From positions 248,001-312,000 of the forward strand of contig NC_088940.1 in the NCBI RefSeq assembly GCF_033473495.1: DNA of 64,000 nucleotides. Reading direction: 5' to 3'. Numbering within the stretch: position 1 is the stretch's first letter; the number at the start of each line of letters is the position of its first letter. The DNA is from Cercospora beticola. Its lineage: Eukaryota; Ascomycota; Dothideomycetes; Mycosphaerellales; Mycosphaerellaceae. Below the pieces are notes generated by a model. The model was given only the letters and a program-made list of their open reading frames with translations, did not search any database and was not told the DNA's origin. Position numbers and translations under genes: made by a program. Shown piece by piece: positions 1-9,592 of the stretch.

Positions 1-146
1 ACGAGTTATGTATGGATCAAGAAGAGGCTTTGGATAGACTCGCTTCGGATCGATGGAGATGGGAGGAAGAGAATGGATATCCTTGGGAAGAGAACCCGAT
101 TCTGTCGCAGAACGAGAGGAAGTTGCACGATGCGGAAGAAAGCTGA
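1..146 (+). CDS. possible 3' end of an upstream gene (partial)
   Basis: An open frame enters from the left edge and stops at TGA 144-146. The last 45 or so residues, from the ATG codon at 12-14, are acidic and rich in Trp and Glu (for example ALDRLASDRWRWEEENGYPW) and look like protein rather than random translation. No family is recognised. The reading could be chance, because only 48 codons are visible and no splice site confirms it. If real, it lies on the same strand as the HET gene that follows, about 230 bases upstream of that gene's start. Confidence 0.35.
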   Translation, partial: ELCMDQEEALDRLASDRWRWEEENGYPWEENPILSQNERKLHDAEES

Positions 147-377
147 TCTGGGAGTCGAGTGGCGAGGATGAATGGATGCATAGCCTAGCATATGATACCC
201 TGGAGCACGAAATCACGACTCTTTACGATACTGCTCGCGGCTGAAGCCCTCCTTATGGTCGCTTCACGCATGGCTTGGCAGGAACACCCCGCCACAGCTG
301 CGTGTGCAATCGACAGCTCTTCACTGCGCATCTTCCTCAGCTTGCTGCACGTTTCAGTTGAAAGTACTCCTTTGTCC

Positions 378-2003
378 ATGCAACCACTCCAAGATCCCGA
401 GCAACAAATACGGCTTCTCAAGTTGCTGCCAGGGCAACAAGATGAAGTCGTTGCTCTTGAGCTGAAGACCTTTTACCGCGGCAAGGAGCCTGGATACAAG
501 GCCATTGCGTATACTTGGGGCGACCTGGACAACCAGAAAGAGGTTTTGATAGACAAAGCGCCTCATCTAGTCACGGTCAATTGCCACTACGCGCTGTGGC
601 AAACCAGGCTCCATTATGCACATTCTTGGATCTGGATTGACTCGCTTTGCATCAACCAGAACGATTTGAATGAGAAAGGCTACCAAGTCAAGTGCATAGG
701 GAGAACATTTGCGTCTGCACATCTCGTACTTTGCTGCATCGGTCGAGACAATAATGACGTGGACACGATTGACGAGATCTGGCCCAGCATGCTCGTCGAG
801 AAAATTACGGAGAGCCAGGCCGTCAATGAGAGCCTGGGGTACTTCGGCAAGTACTTGCCTCGGCCTCTCACGAATCTGCATTCATATTCAGCTGGATTGG
901 TGAAGCTGAGAACGGCTTGTCAACATTTCTGCGACCGCCGCTATTGGAAACGTCTCTGGGTCTTGCCAGAATGCAAGCTAGCCAAAAGAAAATTGATGCT
1001 TTGTGGACGGAGAAAAGACTCGACCATACTGCTTGAGAACCTCGATGTGCTAGGCCCCCATCTTTTGCCAACCATGTCTTTTCATTACACGCTACTGTTC
1101 TCTTTCGATGGACTCCAGAGACCTATGAATTCGGAAGGTTTCTCATTTGAGCTTCTGACCCGACTTGGCTGCACCGATGCCCGTGACCGTATTTATGGCA
1201 CGCTCTCTTTCATCAAGTGGATGGAGAACGACAACTTCATCTATCCTGATTACACAAGGTCTGCACTAGACCTGGCTCGCAAACTGCTGCCTTTCGCTGC
1301 TCAGCACCACCAAGAACTTCAACTCCTAGCGATGTTGAGGATCGACAGCAGTCACTTGGTTCTGCGTCGACTCGTAACAGATAGGCTAACTATGCCATCG
1401 TCACCGCGCTCCAACATCACAAGGTTGGTAGGCTGTGAAAGAATGATACAGAAGTTTGTGTGCGTGGTTGAAGATTGCCAAGGACAATTTCTCTGCTCAG
1501 ACGCTGCGCCACATACATGGGCGGAGCGCTCGTTAGGTCTCGAATTTCTGGATCAAGATTTATCTCAAGCCAGCTTGAGAGGAAGTCATGAACTGGTCGA
1601 TCGAGTCAGGGAGGCTATCGTCGACCAGACAATGCGTCCGCTTTTTCACGATTCACGAGCCATGGCTCTCCTTTGCCCCGGTGCTCGGTCAGGTGACCTT
1701 CTGATGATTGCAGATGATATAGGCGCATGCCTCATTCTTCGCACGACGTACCACCATGGCAAATATCAGATTGTCGGCCAAGGACTTCTTCTCCAGAGTT
1801 ATTACAGACTTCCTGCATATACCATCGGGGCCGCAAAGATACAAACTACCATTGATGATTTACTAGTCTTCTGGGCGCAAGACCTGTCACTGCCCTCCAC
1901 GGAATTTTCAAATTTAGGTGTCGTCGGTATCGATCACGGTGCGCGGTTGGAGAGACTGTGGACGAGGATTGATGGGGAGGTGACGATCAGGTCGGCGGAC
2001 TAG
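378..2003 (+). CDS. HET-domain (heterokaryon incompatibility) protein
   Basis: A 541-residue single-exon protein with an N-terminal HET domain. The hallmark blocks are in order: AYTWGD at residues 44-49 and WIWIDSLCINQ at 84-94, followed by the region around FASAHLVLCCIG. HET domains are fungal TIR-like modules that trigger cell death after fusion of incompatible hyphae, usually under control of a partner locus. The long C-terminal part (about 300 residues) is typical in length but matches nothing I know. The open frame runs back to 192. ATG 378 is preferred because the residues upstream look like untranslated leader and HET proteins usually begin 30-60 residues before the AYTWG block. No partner gene (NACHT/STAND or het-c type) is adjacent. 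The family assignment is firm; the recognition partner is unknown. Confidence 0.85.
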   Translation: MQPLQDPEQQIRLLKLLPGQQDEVVALELKTFYRGKEPGYKAIAYTWGDLDNQKEVLIDKAPHLVTVNCHYALWQTRLHYAHSWIWIDSLCINQNDLNEKGYQVKCIGRTFASAHLVLCCIGRDNNDVDTIDEIWPSMLVEKITESQAVNESLGYFGKYLPRPLTNLHSYSAGLVKLRTACQHFCDRRYWKRLWVLPECKLAKRKLMLCGRRKDSTILLENLDVLGPHLLPTMSFHYTLLFSFDGLQRPMNSEGFSFELLTRLGCTDARDRIYGTLSFIKWMENDNFIYPDYTRSALDLARKLLPFAAQHHQELQLLAMLRIDSSHLVLRRLVTDRLTMPSSPRSNITRLVGCERMIQKFVCVVEDCQGQFLCSDAAPHTWAERSLGLEFLDQDLSQASLRGSHELVDRVREAIVDQTMRPLFHDSRAMALLCPGARSGDLLMIADDIGACLILRTTYHHGKYQIVGQGLLLQSYYRLPAYTIGAAKIQTTIDDLLVFWAQDLSLPSTEFSNLGVVGIDHGARLERLWTRIDGEVTIRSAD

Positions 2004-2680
2004 GGAAAGTGCTGCTGACATCTTCGCATAGTTCAACGAGTTAGGGGACAGGACTTGAGAGAGGGCTATGGTAATCAATGGTAGATATGAAAGCGGCGCG
2101 GGGCTCTATATGGATAGAAGTCTGAGTCGGCTGCATGACTCACGCTAAGTGCTTGAGGACAGGAGTCGTCACGATACGTGGATTGGAGTTCGAGAAAAGA
2201 ACTTCGACAATTTGCGAAGTGTTGATCCAGCAAATCGAGATTTCTTAGGATTCATTCTTGTCCTAGGCAGTATCATATCAGGGACCCCAGACGTCTTATG
2301 TCTAATCATCGCACGAGCGATGAATCACGTCGTTGGATGGGCGTCTATCCGTTCCTGGCAGCCGGGCAAAGTTCTCTGATCGCCAGCACGGTTGGAGGTA
2401 AGCGGCACTGGCTGTGGCGCTGCGTGCGGTGAGGCAGCGTGCCAGCACAATTAGACTCTATGTTCGGGGACGGGCATGGCGGAGGCGAGGTATGAGATTT
2501 ACTGATGCGTTTGCGGATGTAGAGGAGGAGAAGTGAAGAGTAATCGCAAACAGGGAGGTGACCTGAGCTCCACTTTCACGTGCGGCTTGGCATTCGCGTC
2601 GCGTTTCTTCTCCGGTCAGTCGCGTCCTCACTTTGTGCGCCGCATCTCTGGTCGTCTCATCCAACCCCACTACCGCCGAT
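2004..2680. other. intergenic between HET gene and yaf9
   Basis: No supported gene. The short open frames here (for example 2149-2379) start at TTG and show no family features. The last 150 bases presumably hold the leader of the YEATS gene. Confidence 0.5.
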
Positions 2681-3499
2681 ATGCCCGCGGCAACATCGAA
2701 GCGCGTGCGTGGTATCAAGATCACGCGCCACTTCATCATTGGGAACGAAGCGCACGTTCTCCCATACTCCGGCTACCCAAATCCACCACCAGAAGGGCAT
2801 ACCAAAGGCTGGAAAGTCTACGTCCGCCCTCTTCCCAATGGACCCGACATCACGACATGGCTCAAGAAAGTCCAGTTCAAACTCCATCACACCTACGCCG
2901 ATGCTTCGCGCACCATCGAATCTTCTTCTCTGCTCGACCCCGCAACAGGCGCCGCGAAGAAGGACATTAGCTTTGAGGTGGCAGAAACGGGCTATGGCGA
3001 ATTCGCAGTGGAGATAAGACTCTACTTCGCACCAGAGAGTGGAGAGAAGGCCATCTATCGGGAGCACTATCTTACCCTCTCTCCGTACGGAGATGAGAAG
3101 CAGAAAGCGAGGCAAGAGAAGGATAACTTTGTCGTCGCGGAGCGATTAGAGACAATCGAGTTCAACGAGCCTACGTCGGATTTCGCGAAAATGTTGATGA
3201 GCGAGGATCAGTTCAATTGGTTGAAGGTGAAGAAGGGAAGGGGCAAAGGAAAGAAGCCGGATTTTGTGTTCGAGGGCAATGTCGAGCCCAGTTCGCAGTT
3301 GCCTGAAAAGGCCTTGCCTGGTAGCGGCGAGGGTGCAGGAATGAGCGGTGGTGCCTGGAGTGTGCAGTACGAGAAGCAAGTGCTTGCGCAACTGGAGAAG
3401 AGCAAGGAGAAGATCGATGAGATGCTGGAGGAAGAGAAGAAGAAGATGGAGGAGAGAAGAAAGGAGCTGGAGAAATTGGGTGCTACGATCAAGACCTAG
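2681..3499 (+). CDS. yaf9: YEATS-domain subunit of NuA4/SWR1 (Yaf9/GAS41 type)
   Basis: A 272-residue intronless protein with the Yaf9/GAS41 plan. The N-terminal YEATS domain (about residues 8-145) has the GNEAHVLP start, the KVYVRPL strand and the KKVQFKLHHTY acyl-lysine pocket loop. The C-terminal coiled coil (about 225-268) is very Glu/Lys rich. In yeast Yaf9 is shared by the NuA4 acetyltransferase and the SWR1 H2A.Z exchanger and reads acylated histone H3; that role is inferred here. The start at 2681 gives the usual MPAATSKRVRGIKITR beginning; an upstream in-frame ATG (2633) would add 16 atypical residues. Oddities: the usual GWGEF element reads GYGEF (Tyr105), and about 15 extra residues (SSSLLDPATG region, 81-95) stand where other Yaf9 proteins have a short PPFE link. 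No splice signals fit the insert, so it is probably translated. Confidence 0.9.
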   Translation: MPAATSKRVRGIKITRHFIIGNEAHVLPYSGYPNPPPEGHTKGWKVYVRPLPNGPDITTWLKKVQFKLHHTYADASRTIESSSLLDPATGAAKKDISFEVAETGYGEFAVEIRLYFAPESGEKAIYREHYLTLSPYGDEKQKARQEKDNFVVAERLETIEFNEPTSDFAKMLMSEDQFNWLKVKKGRGKGKKPDFVFEGNVEPSSQLPEKALPGSGEGAGMSGGAWSVQYEKQVLAQLEKSKEKIDEMLEEEKKKMEERRKELEKLGATIKT

Positions 3500-3843
3500 A
3501 AATGCCAGAACTGGTCTGGTTTGCGATGTGTTATGACCGCTGAAATGCGACATGATTTCAAGCGAGGCGTTTGGCGCATGTTCTGCGATCACGGACAGCA
3601 AGCAACGATATGAGGAAGGCTAGCGTGACAGCATCAGCTAAGCAGTCCATTCTCACAATAGGAGTTGGAAGCTTCTCCTTCCAGTCTGGACACTTTTAGC
3701 GCACTGTTCGAGGCTGTTCTGGCAGTGCGAAGCAGGACAACAAAGCATTCACCTGTCAGGAGACAAACTTGCTGTGAAGCTTCAAGTGGCTAGCTCCCAG
3801 TTCAGTATAGCGAACGAACCCTAGCTACAAGCTCAACGCACAG
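3500..3843. other. intergenic, nothing seen
   Basis: 3' flank of yaf9 and leader of the next gene. No open frame or repeat of note. Confidence 0.5.
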
Positions 3844-4686
3844 ATGGCACTCGCTGCGATGCGTCGTGCCGACCTTTCTGCACTTCTGCGTAAGAGCCGG
3901 GAAGATCGGGAACAAATGTGGAAGTGCTTCGAATTACTCTCTCCAGAGCTCGTACAGGAGATCTTCGGCTATGTCATGATCGAGAGTTACCAGCCGGTCG
4001 ATGCTAGCAATACCACGGCCCTCTTCGACAGGATCTATCGCAAGGTCGACAGCATTCCAAGCTGTCTTGCCGACATAGCAGTCAATGTTTACTTCGAAGT
4101 CAACACCTTCAACCTCTTCACGACACAGCCACTAATGGATGCTGCAATAGATCCTTCGATCGACATGAGCAATGAATGGTTCTTCGATCTCCACTTTCCG
4201 GCCCCATTTTCACGCATCAGGCGAATTGAGTTGTGCTGCCTCACCGTCAAAGAGGAAAACGAATTGCGCTACAGTTCTGGACCGACGGAGCAGAATATTG
4301 TGCTTGCGAGGATTGAGCAGCGCCTGAGCCTCGTCGTGGAAAGGCTCCGGGCTTTCAAGTCTCTGATCGTGTTCTTGTGCCCAGTCAAAGCGCACGAAGA
4401 TGCTTCGCAAGGCACACGCCATTCATATACACATCTCAGAAACCACTTGGCCCTTGAAAGTGCTGCTAGAATCGTCTCAATCTTGCGCGCGCTGAAAGTC
4501 TCCGAGGTCGCCCTGGGCTTTCACGGCCACATCGGCCAAGTTTCCATGCCCTGGAAAATGAACGGCATCGCGATGACAGAAATGGAGCTTGCAAAAGCTC
4601 TCAGGCGCCTGCCGCGACAGAGGACTATTCTCGTGAAGGGGACGGAAAAAGGGTACCAAGAATCCAGTGCTCGTCGTTCGGCGTGA
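3844..4686 (+). CDS. unassigned protein, possible F-box-like N-terminus
   Basis: A 280-residue single-exon protein of unknown function. Around residues 24-45 the stretch CFELLSPELVQEIFGYVM has the Leu/Pro pattern (LxPELxxEIFxY) of an F-box-like helix pair, common in small fungal proteins that recruit substrates to SCF ubiquitin ligases. The rest shows no repeats, signal peptide or membrane segment. The resemblance is short, so the F-box call is tentative; the gene call itself rests on length, composition and a clean ATG shortly after a stop-containing leader. Confidence 0.6.
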   Translation: MALAAMRRADLSALLRKSREDREQMWKCFELLSPELVQEIFGYVMIESYQPVDASNTTALFDRIYRKVDSIPSCLADIAVNVYFEVNTFNLFTTQPLMDAAIDPSIDMSNEWFFDLHFPAPFSRIRRIELCCLTVKEENELRYSSGPTEQNIVLARIEQRLSLVVERLRAFKSLIVFLCPVKAHEDASQGTRHSYTHLRNHLALESAARIVSILRALKVSEVALGFHGHIGQVSMPWKMNGIAMTEMELAKALRRLPRQRTILVKGTEKGYQESSARRSA

Positions 4687-5350
4687 GCGCGCCGTGCCTC
4701 CGCGAACCTGAGCAACAGCGGCAAGCAGCCAGTGCTTAGAAATCATGCACAACAATGACCTGCAGGTAAAGGCTCCCAATGCGACTCGGTCTCATCTTGC
4801 ACGCCCGCATTCAAGCGGCTGCAGCAAATCGGTACACGAGCAGCATAACGGAACTGAAGAACGGCCACGAAGCGCTGCACACAACATGATCAGCATGGAA
4901 AGAGTCTGCACTTGCACAGGTGGCATTGAGCTTTCGCAATCGCATGTTTGTAGCAGTGATTGGGTTGGCTGATACGAAGAATGGAAGGGATAGATCTTGT
5001 ATGATTCAGGCGTGTAAGCAGCCGTGCGATGCGCAACTAAAATGATCACGCAAATCTTTCTCTTCTGCCATCGTCGCTACTGTCTTGTTGATGGTAGAAT
5101 TGGTCCCCCAAGCAGCTGAATTCCATCCGAGAATTGCTTGCCCAAGTGCAATGTAGCCAATATTGTATCGAGCCGAGCTCTCACAAGCGTGCGGGTTTGC
5201 ACCGTGAGAGTGATGATTCGATACAAAGTCTCTCGATCCAACCCAGTGATGTGCCAGTCTCCAAGAATCGGATGAACGCGCATGATTTCGATATTCGTCT
5301 CGCGTTACCTAGATCATGTCGAAAATCATCATCACATCATCTTCAGGAGT
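4687..5350. other. intergenic between convergent genes
   Basis: Lies between the 3' ends of two convergently transcribed genes. Only short overlapping frames without family features are present. Confidence 0.5.
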
Positions 5351-6271
5351 TCAGTCCTTTGGTGGTCCATTGCCACTACCGCCACCACGAACCCAACGAA
5401 TCGAATTGCCGAGAATACCATTGTACTCACTGATGTCATCGTCGTCCCGGCCGAGAATAGAGGACCGCCCCGGAACATTGCGCAGGAACGGGCTCTGCAG
5501 CTCGCCAGCGCTTCGACCGAAAACGTGTTCGGCCATACCTCTGGCCAGGCCAGTGCCGCCAGTAGGCGACCCGAAGTCACTGTCACTGTCGTTGGGCAGT
5601 CCGCCGGACATGCGATAGTCCTGCTCTGCTTCGCTTGGACTGGTCGAACGGATTCTGCCAGGAGATTGCGATGCGCGAGGAAACACAAATTTCCTGAATA
5701 CTGGGCGACTGGGAGTTTCCTCTCCGCTACTGCTCAAGTCGATCACGTTTGCTCGATCTTCCGGGACCTTCTTCTTCGATTTGGTCTTCTTCGCTTCACC
5801 ATTGATCTTCTTGCGCGCGATACTCATTATTTTGATAAGAAGGTGATCAATATCCGTTTCGAAAGTTCTGCCATCAGGATATTGGAAACTCTCCCATCTT
5901 TCCCCGCTTAGCATTTCCTCGAATTCGGCCTGCTGCTCCGCGAGCTTGGTGCGAAGCTCCTTACGAGAGACTGGTGACTGTGTCTTCATGATGCGATAGG
6001 CGGCGTGCTTAATCATTTCCAAGTCGGTGTTGTCGCATCGAAGGATTTCCATCGTCTTCTTGTTCGAAAGCATGAGAGCTGGGTGCAGTGGTCCTCGAGG
6101 ATTTTTCTGATTGTTGCCGCCCCCGCCGCTGTTGCCATTGCCACCTCCACCGCCGCCATTGGCATTGCCGCCTCCTCCACCACCGCTTCCTTTGTCACGA
6201 AGTGGACCTCCTTTGCCTGGAGTATGTTGTCGTGGTGGTGGCCGTGGACACTCGCTCTTGATGCGAACCAT
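5351..6271 (-). CDS. unassigned protein with poly-Gly linker and acidic, Ser-rich tail
   Basis: A 306-residue single-exon protein. Residues about 28-55 are an almost pure Gly/Asn linker, seen on the plus strand as a run of CCGCC/CCTCC-type codons at 6110-6200. Next comes a helical block (about 60-165) with NTDLEMIKHAAYRIMKTQSP and a basic run KKTKSKKK. The tail is disordered and contains VIDLSSSGEE, the pattern of a SUMO-interacting motif (hydrophobic V-I-D-L followed by acidic/Ser residues). A nuclear role is therefore plausible, but no family is recognised. ATG 6271 is the first in-frame Met. Confidence 0.65.
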   Translation of the reverse strand: MVRIKSECPRPPPRQHTPGKGGPLRDKGSGGGGGGNANGGGGGGNGNSGGGGNNQKNPRGPLHPALMLSNKKTMEILRCDNTDLEMIKHAAYRIMKTQSPVSRKELRTKLAEQQAEFEEMLSGERWESFQYPDGRTFETDIDHLLIKIMSIARKKINGEAKKTKSKKKVPEDRANVIDLSSSGEETPSRPVFRKFVFPRASQSPGRIRSTSPSEAEQDYRMSGGLPNDSDSDFGSPTGGTGLARGMAEHVFGRSAGELQSPFLRNVPGRSSILGRDDDDISEYNGILGNSIRWVRGGGSGNGPPKD

Positions 6272-7049
6272 GATGCCCGCTCTAGCGATTCGTGCTGACT
6301 TTTAGTGTGCTGGCCGATGCCGAGGTTGTGCGGGGTTTGGAAATATTTAGAGATGCTCAGGCCTGGGGGTGTTGGCATGACAAATGTTTTCAGTGTATGG
6401 GAGCTCAGCATGAAATGAGGTAGTTTCAAATAGCAGCTCGGATACAAGTGAGCTCACTCTCCTGTGTTGCGTGAAGACCTCACCATCCTTCAAGCCACTC
6501 ATGTGACCACCTTTCCGGTCTCATGGTGAGGGGTGACAGGAACACATCCTGTCTACTTAGAGCAAACGCCGCCTGCGATCCAGACGTGATCAATAATGTC
6601 CAAGCGGAAGAGTAGCGCGAAGGCATTCTCGATCACAATCGCCATGACTATAGCATGCGGACCTTTTTTGATGCAGACGCTGTTCGCTTGGTGAAAGATC
6701 GGATCGTCCCTTTGCGGCTGACTTGGCATATGTCGACGAGTCAATTGCCATTGGCAGCGTTGACCGCCGAGCTTGATGCGGTGACCTATTATCGTGGCCG
6801 TTGATGTGATCAAACACAGCGGATCCAACCGGTCACTGTCAGCTGGAGTCGAGATGTATATTCCGCTTCCAAGTTCAGCAGGTTGCAGGAGCTTGTAGGT
6901 GGAAGAGTATCCCAGTTCGCTGCGCTTTCGGTACTGCGGAGTAGCTGGGTGGATGGCGCTGTGGTATCGTCCAGTTTGCACGAGTCGCCGGTAGTCCAAT
7001 GACCAACTCAGATGAGAATGAGTGAGGAAGTGGCAAGTAGAGAACATCC
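6272..7049. other. intergenic; one long unassigned minus-strand frame
   Basis: Upstream region of the poly-Gly gene and 3' flank of trs20. A minus-strand frame of 165 codons (7047 to 6553) opens 3 bases after the trs20 stop. It has no recognisable domain and is not called as a gene. Confidence 0.4.
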
Positions 7050-7680
7050 TCACAAGTACTTCTTCGCGGCAGTCGCGACCCTACTCCTGAAAACTGGGCT
7101 GGTCACGGGTTGGTTCACATTGTAGAACGGATTCATGATGCACTTCATCCATGCTTCGTAGACCTGTGCAAGGTCAGCATCACCAACCAGGAAACACAGG
7201 TCTTCCAGGAACATACCTCGGTCATGAACTGCCTGACAGCTTCTTCAGTCTGTTGGCTAGTTGGATTGCTGGCTATCAACGTGCTCTGTCTGCCGGTGTT
7301 TGGCCGTGATGGAGGAGCTTGGTAGTTCGAGTAGGGTGTAGCACTGGGATCAGGATTCATGAGAAGCATGAACTTGATATTGCCGCCAGTCAAAAAGCAG
7401 TGGATGTGGTTGTTCTGGAAAGAGTCGATTTTCTTGAGATATCTGATATTCAGTCAGATTTCTGGAAGACACGTTAAGCCAATCTAAGAACAAACAAGTC
7501 TTTCGTGCTCCACTGGGCTTCCTCCACCATGTCGATTGCTGCATGCACGATGAATTGATTCATATGCTTGGCCTCTTCCCGAAAGCGTGCAATGCCATCG
7601 CCGCCAACCTTTGATGTGCCAAAGTCCAGCTCGAAGAGAGGGTTGTCGCGGTTGCCGATGATGGTGAAGTAGTACGACAT
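7050..7680 (-). CDS. trs20: TRAPP complex subunit, sedlin/TRAPPC2 family (Trs20)
   Basis: Three exons on the minus strand: 7680-7496, 7442-7217 and 7163-7050. Introns are 53 nt (donor GTTTGT, acceptor CAG) and 53 nt (donor GTATGT, acceptor CAG). The spliced protein is 174 residues, close to yeast Trs20 (175). It starts MSYYFTIIGNRDNPLFELDF, the sedlin longin-fold signature. Across junction one it reads STKDLYLKKIDSF and across junction two FMTEVYEAWMKCIMNPFY, both conserved in the family (human has NNMYLKTVDKF and DVYDLYIKFSMNPFY). Compared with the human protein there is an extra loop (NPDPSATPYSNYQAPPSRPN) before the last helix, as in other fungi. Trs20 is a core TRAPP subunit acting in ER-Golgi and autophagic tethering. 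It is divergent from the mL60 gene, 202 bases away. Confidence 0.94.
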
Positions 7681-7882
7681 GGCTGTAAGTGGTGCGGAGA
7701 GACTTGCTGAAGCGTCCTTGAGCTGTTCCGCACTACTTGCGCATGTTGTTGTGGACACAGCGGCGACTGCCGTAGCTCGGGCAGTTGAATGGACCCACTC
7801 TGATATTCTTGGCACCTCCGCGGCGGACTCCATCTCCGCCAGACAGCATTGGAGTCGACATCATCGAACACGCACACACAGC
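7681..7882. promoter_or_regulatory. short bidirectional promoter of trs20 and mL60
   Basis: Only 202 bases separate the two start codons (7680 minus, 7883 plus), so both promoters and leaders must overlap here. No TATA-like box is obvious. Regulation in common is inferred from the geometry only. Confidence 0.6.
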
Positions 7883-8531
7883 ATGTTTGGCCCATTCCGA
7901 CCCAGTCAGCCGCTCTCCGGTGGTCTCCTATGGTGTGTCAAAGCGTACTCGGCCACATAGCTCCGAATCTGACGAATCCAGGAAAATCCCATGGCGACTT
8001 TCATCTCCTCAAAAGCAGCGCCATCGCCAAAGGCTGCGACGCGTCGATAGCGTAGTCGCAGTTCTCGACAACGCGCTGCGCAAACAGCAAAACTCCTCCA
8101 TCTCACCGCAATCAACATCCGCATCCTCAGAAGCTCCGGCTACCGTCTCTACCTCCGAAGGCACAGCAACAGCCGAGGAGCTCTCCACAACAGCAGAAGG
8201 GCAGCGCCTCCTCGCCGCCTCAACACCAAAGTCGAAGAGTCTTGCTGCAGTAAGACATGGCAAGGGACCCAAGCAAGGCGACTGGGTGCCCTCGACGAAT
8301 CCAGTAGGCGTGCCTACGCCTGGGAAAAAGTTATTACGGGATGTGGTGCGAGAGACAGGAACGACAAAATTGATTGAACGATGGAAAGCAGAAATGCCAA
8401 CGGAAGCGGAGATGCAGCCGAGGGACAAGTACAGCATGTTCGACAAGAAAGTGAGAGGGTACAGAAAGGGCATTCATAAATTGCCCAAGTGGACGAGGAT
8501 GAGCCAGAGATTGAACCCACCAGGTTTCTAG
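7883..8531 (+). CDS. mrpl31: mitochondrial large-subunit ribosomal protein mL60 (Mrpl31)
   Basis: Two exons, 7883-7932 and 7982-8531, joined through a 49-nt intron (GTGTGT...CCAG) that splits the Trp codon of GGLLWKIPWR. The 199-residue product begins MFGPFRPSQPLSGGLLWKIP and has RHRQRLRRVDSVVAVLD. It ends DKYSMFDKKVRGYRKGIHKL then PKWTRMSQRLNPPGF. These blocks match yeast Mrpl31 at both ends (MFGPFKLTSPVAGGLLWKIP; YRKGIHKVPKWTK). The yeast protein is 131 residues; the extra length is a Ser/Thr/Ala-rich insert at about 52-125. The conserved ends occupy the mitochondrial ribosome surface and the insert is probably disordered. The long frame starting at 7785 is not the real start: only the spliced model restores the conserved N-terminus. 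Confidence 0.94.
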
Positions 8532-9214
8532 AGAAAATGTGGAAAATACAGGCATACAGCGCGGCGTTCTTTACTTCGGGACACGAGATGAGGACACATT
8601 GCGCCGGACTTCTTTGAGAAGCCACCTGAGGAGTCCTCAAGAAGTGATTGAGCAAGTGTACAATACGGTCGGACATCGCACACTACGACGACTTTCATCG
8701 GTTTAAGCCGGGACACGCATTTGCAGGTGCGGGTGCGACGCTGGGGTAATTCATACCTCCCGAATGGTTTTCGGAACCGCACCTACAGCGTGAGCACCGG
8801 GTTCAATGTCACCACTGCCGACGGACCTGGTATTCGCAGCAATACGCTGCCAGTCAGATCTGTACACAATGCGCGACAGCTTCATATTGAGCACGCGAGG
8901 TTTCTACTCCGCGACAGGGTCATGATCGACGACCCCGACTTCGGCGACCGTCGTGAATGAGACTCAGGACACGCCGAGTCGAAGATGTACACCATACTGG
9001 AAATTCGCGTGTTTGCACCCAGCATAGAAGGGGACGAGTCGATCAGCATCCGTGAATACATTGACACGGCAAACTCAGGACTGTATATATATATCTTGGC
9101 GTGAAACCCACATAGTGTATACCAACCAGCACGGGAACGATTCTCACATTAGCACGCCAGCAAATATCAACAGGCCTTCCAATCAACTCATCAAAGACGT
9201 ACTAACCGCTGCCA
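8532..9214. other. intergenic
   Basis: No supported gene. Contains a short TA run (about 9083-9094, tatatatatat) upstream of the coiled-coil gene. Confidence 0.5.
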
Positions 9215-9592
9215 ATGCCTACCAAACCCTCAGACTTCAAGTACCGGCAAGGAGACGGTGTCCATGCTACTCTGCGCATAGTTCAAGAAGCGATCGCCCA
9301 AGCTCAATCCGATTTGCAAGAGATTCGCCAACAACGAGCCGAGCTCAAGAAGCAATTGATGAGCATGCCCAAGACCGCGAAGGGCCGGACTCAAATGGCC
9401 GCTTTCATCGACAAATTGCATCGCAAGAAGGAAGCTTACAAAAAAGACTTGGTGGAAATGCGAGAGTACAGGATGATCCTCGACAGCTATGACGAAAACT
9501 ACGATACCGAGAGAGCGCTTGGAAAGGGGAGGGCCATCGTCTACGAGAGGCGGGTCAGAGAGTGGCAGAAGCGCGTCGCGAGGGAGGCTTGA
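9215..9592 (+). CDS. small coiled-coil protein, unassigned
   Basis: A 125-residue protein, highly charged and almost entirely helical in appearance. Heptad-like blocks run over residues 25-90 (AQSDLQEIRQQRAELKKQLM and MAAFIDKLHRKKEAYKKDLV), with a basic C-terminus. No signal peptide or membrane segment. No family is recognised. Codon-level regularity and lack of stops support coding, but an upstream exon cannot be excluded: ACTAAC, a branch-point-like motif, lies just before the ATG. Confidence 0.55.
   Translation: MPTKPSDFKYRQGDGVHATLRIVQEAIAQAQSDLQEIRQQRAELKKQLMSMPKTAKGRTQMAAFIDKLHRKKEAYKKDLVEMREYRMILDSYDENYDTERALGKGRAIVYERRVREWQKRVAREA

Noticed and set aside
7785..8531. 248-residue single-exon version of the mL60 gene
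   Set aside because: It reads through the 49-nt intron and loses the conserved MFGPF...GGLLW start, which the spliced model restores.
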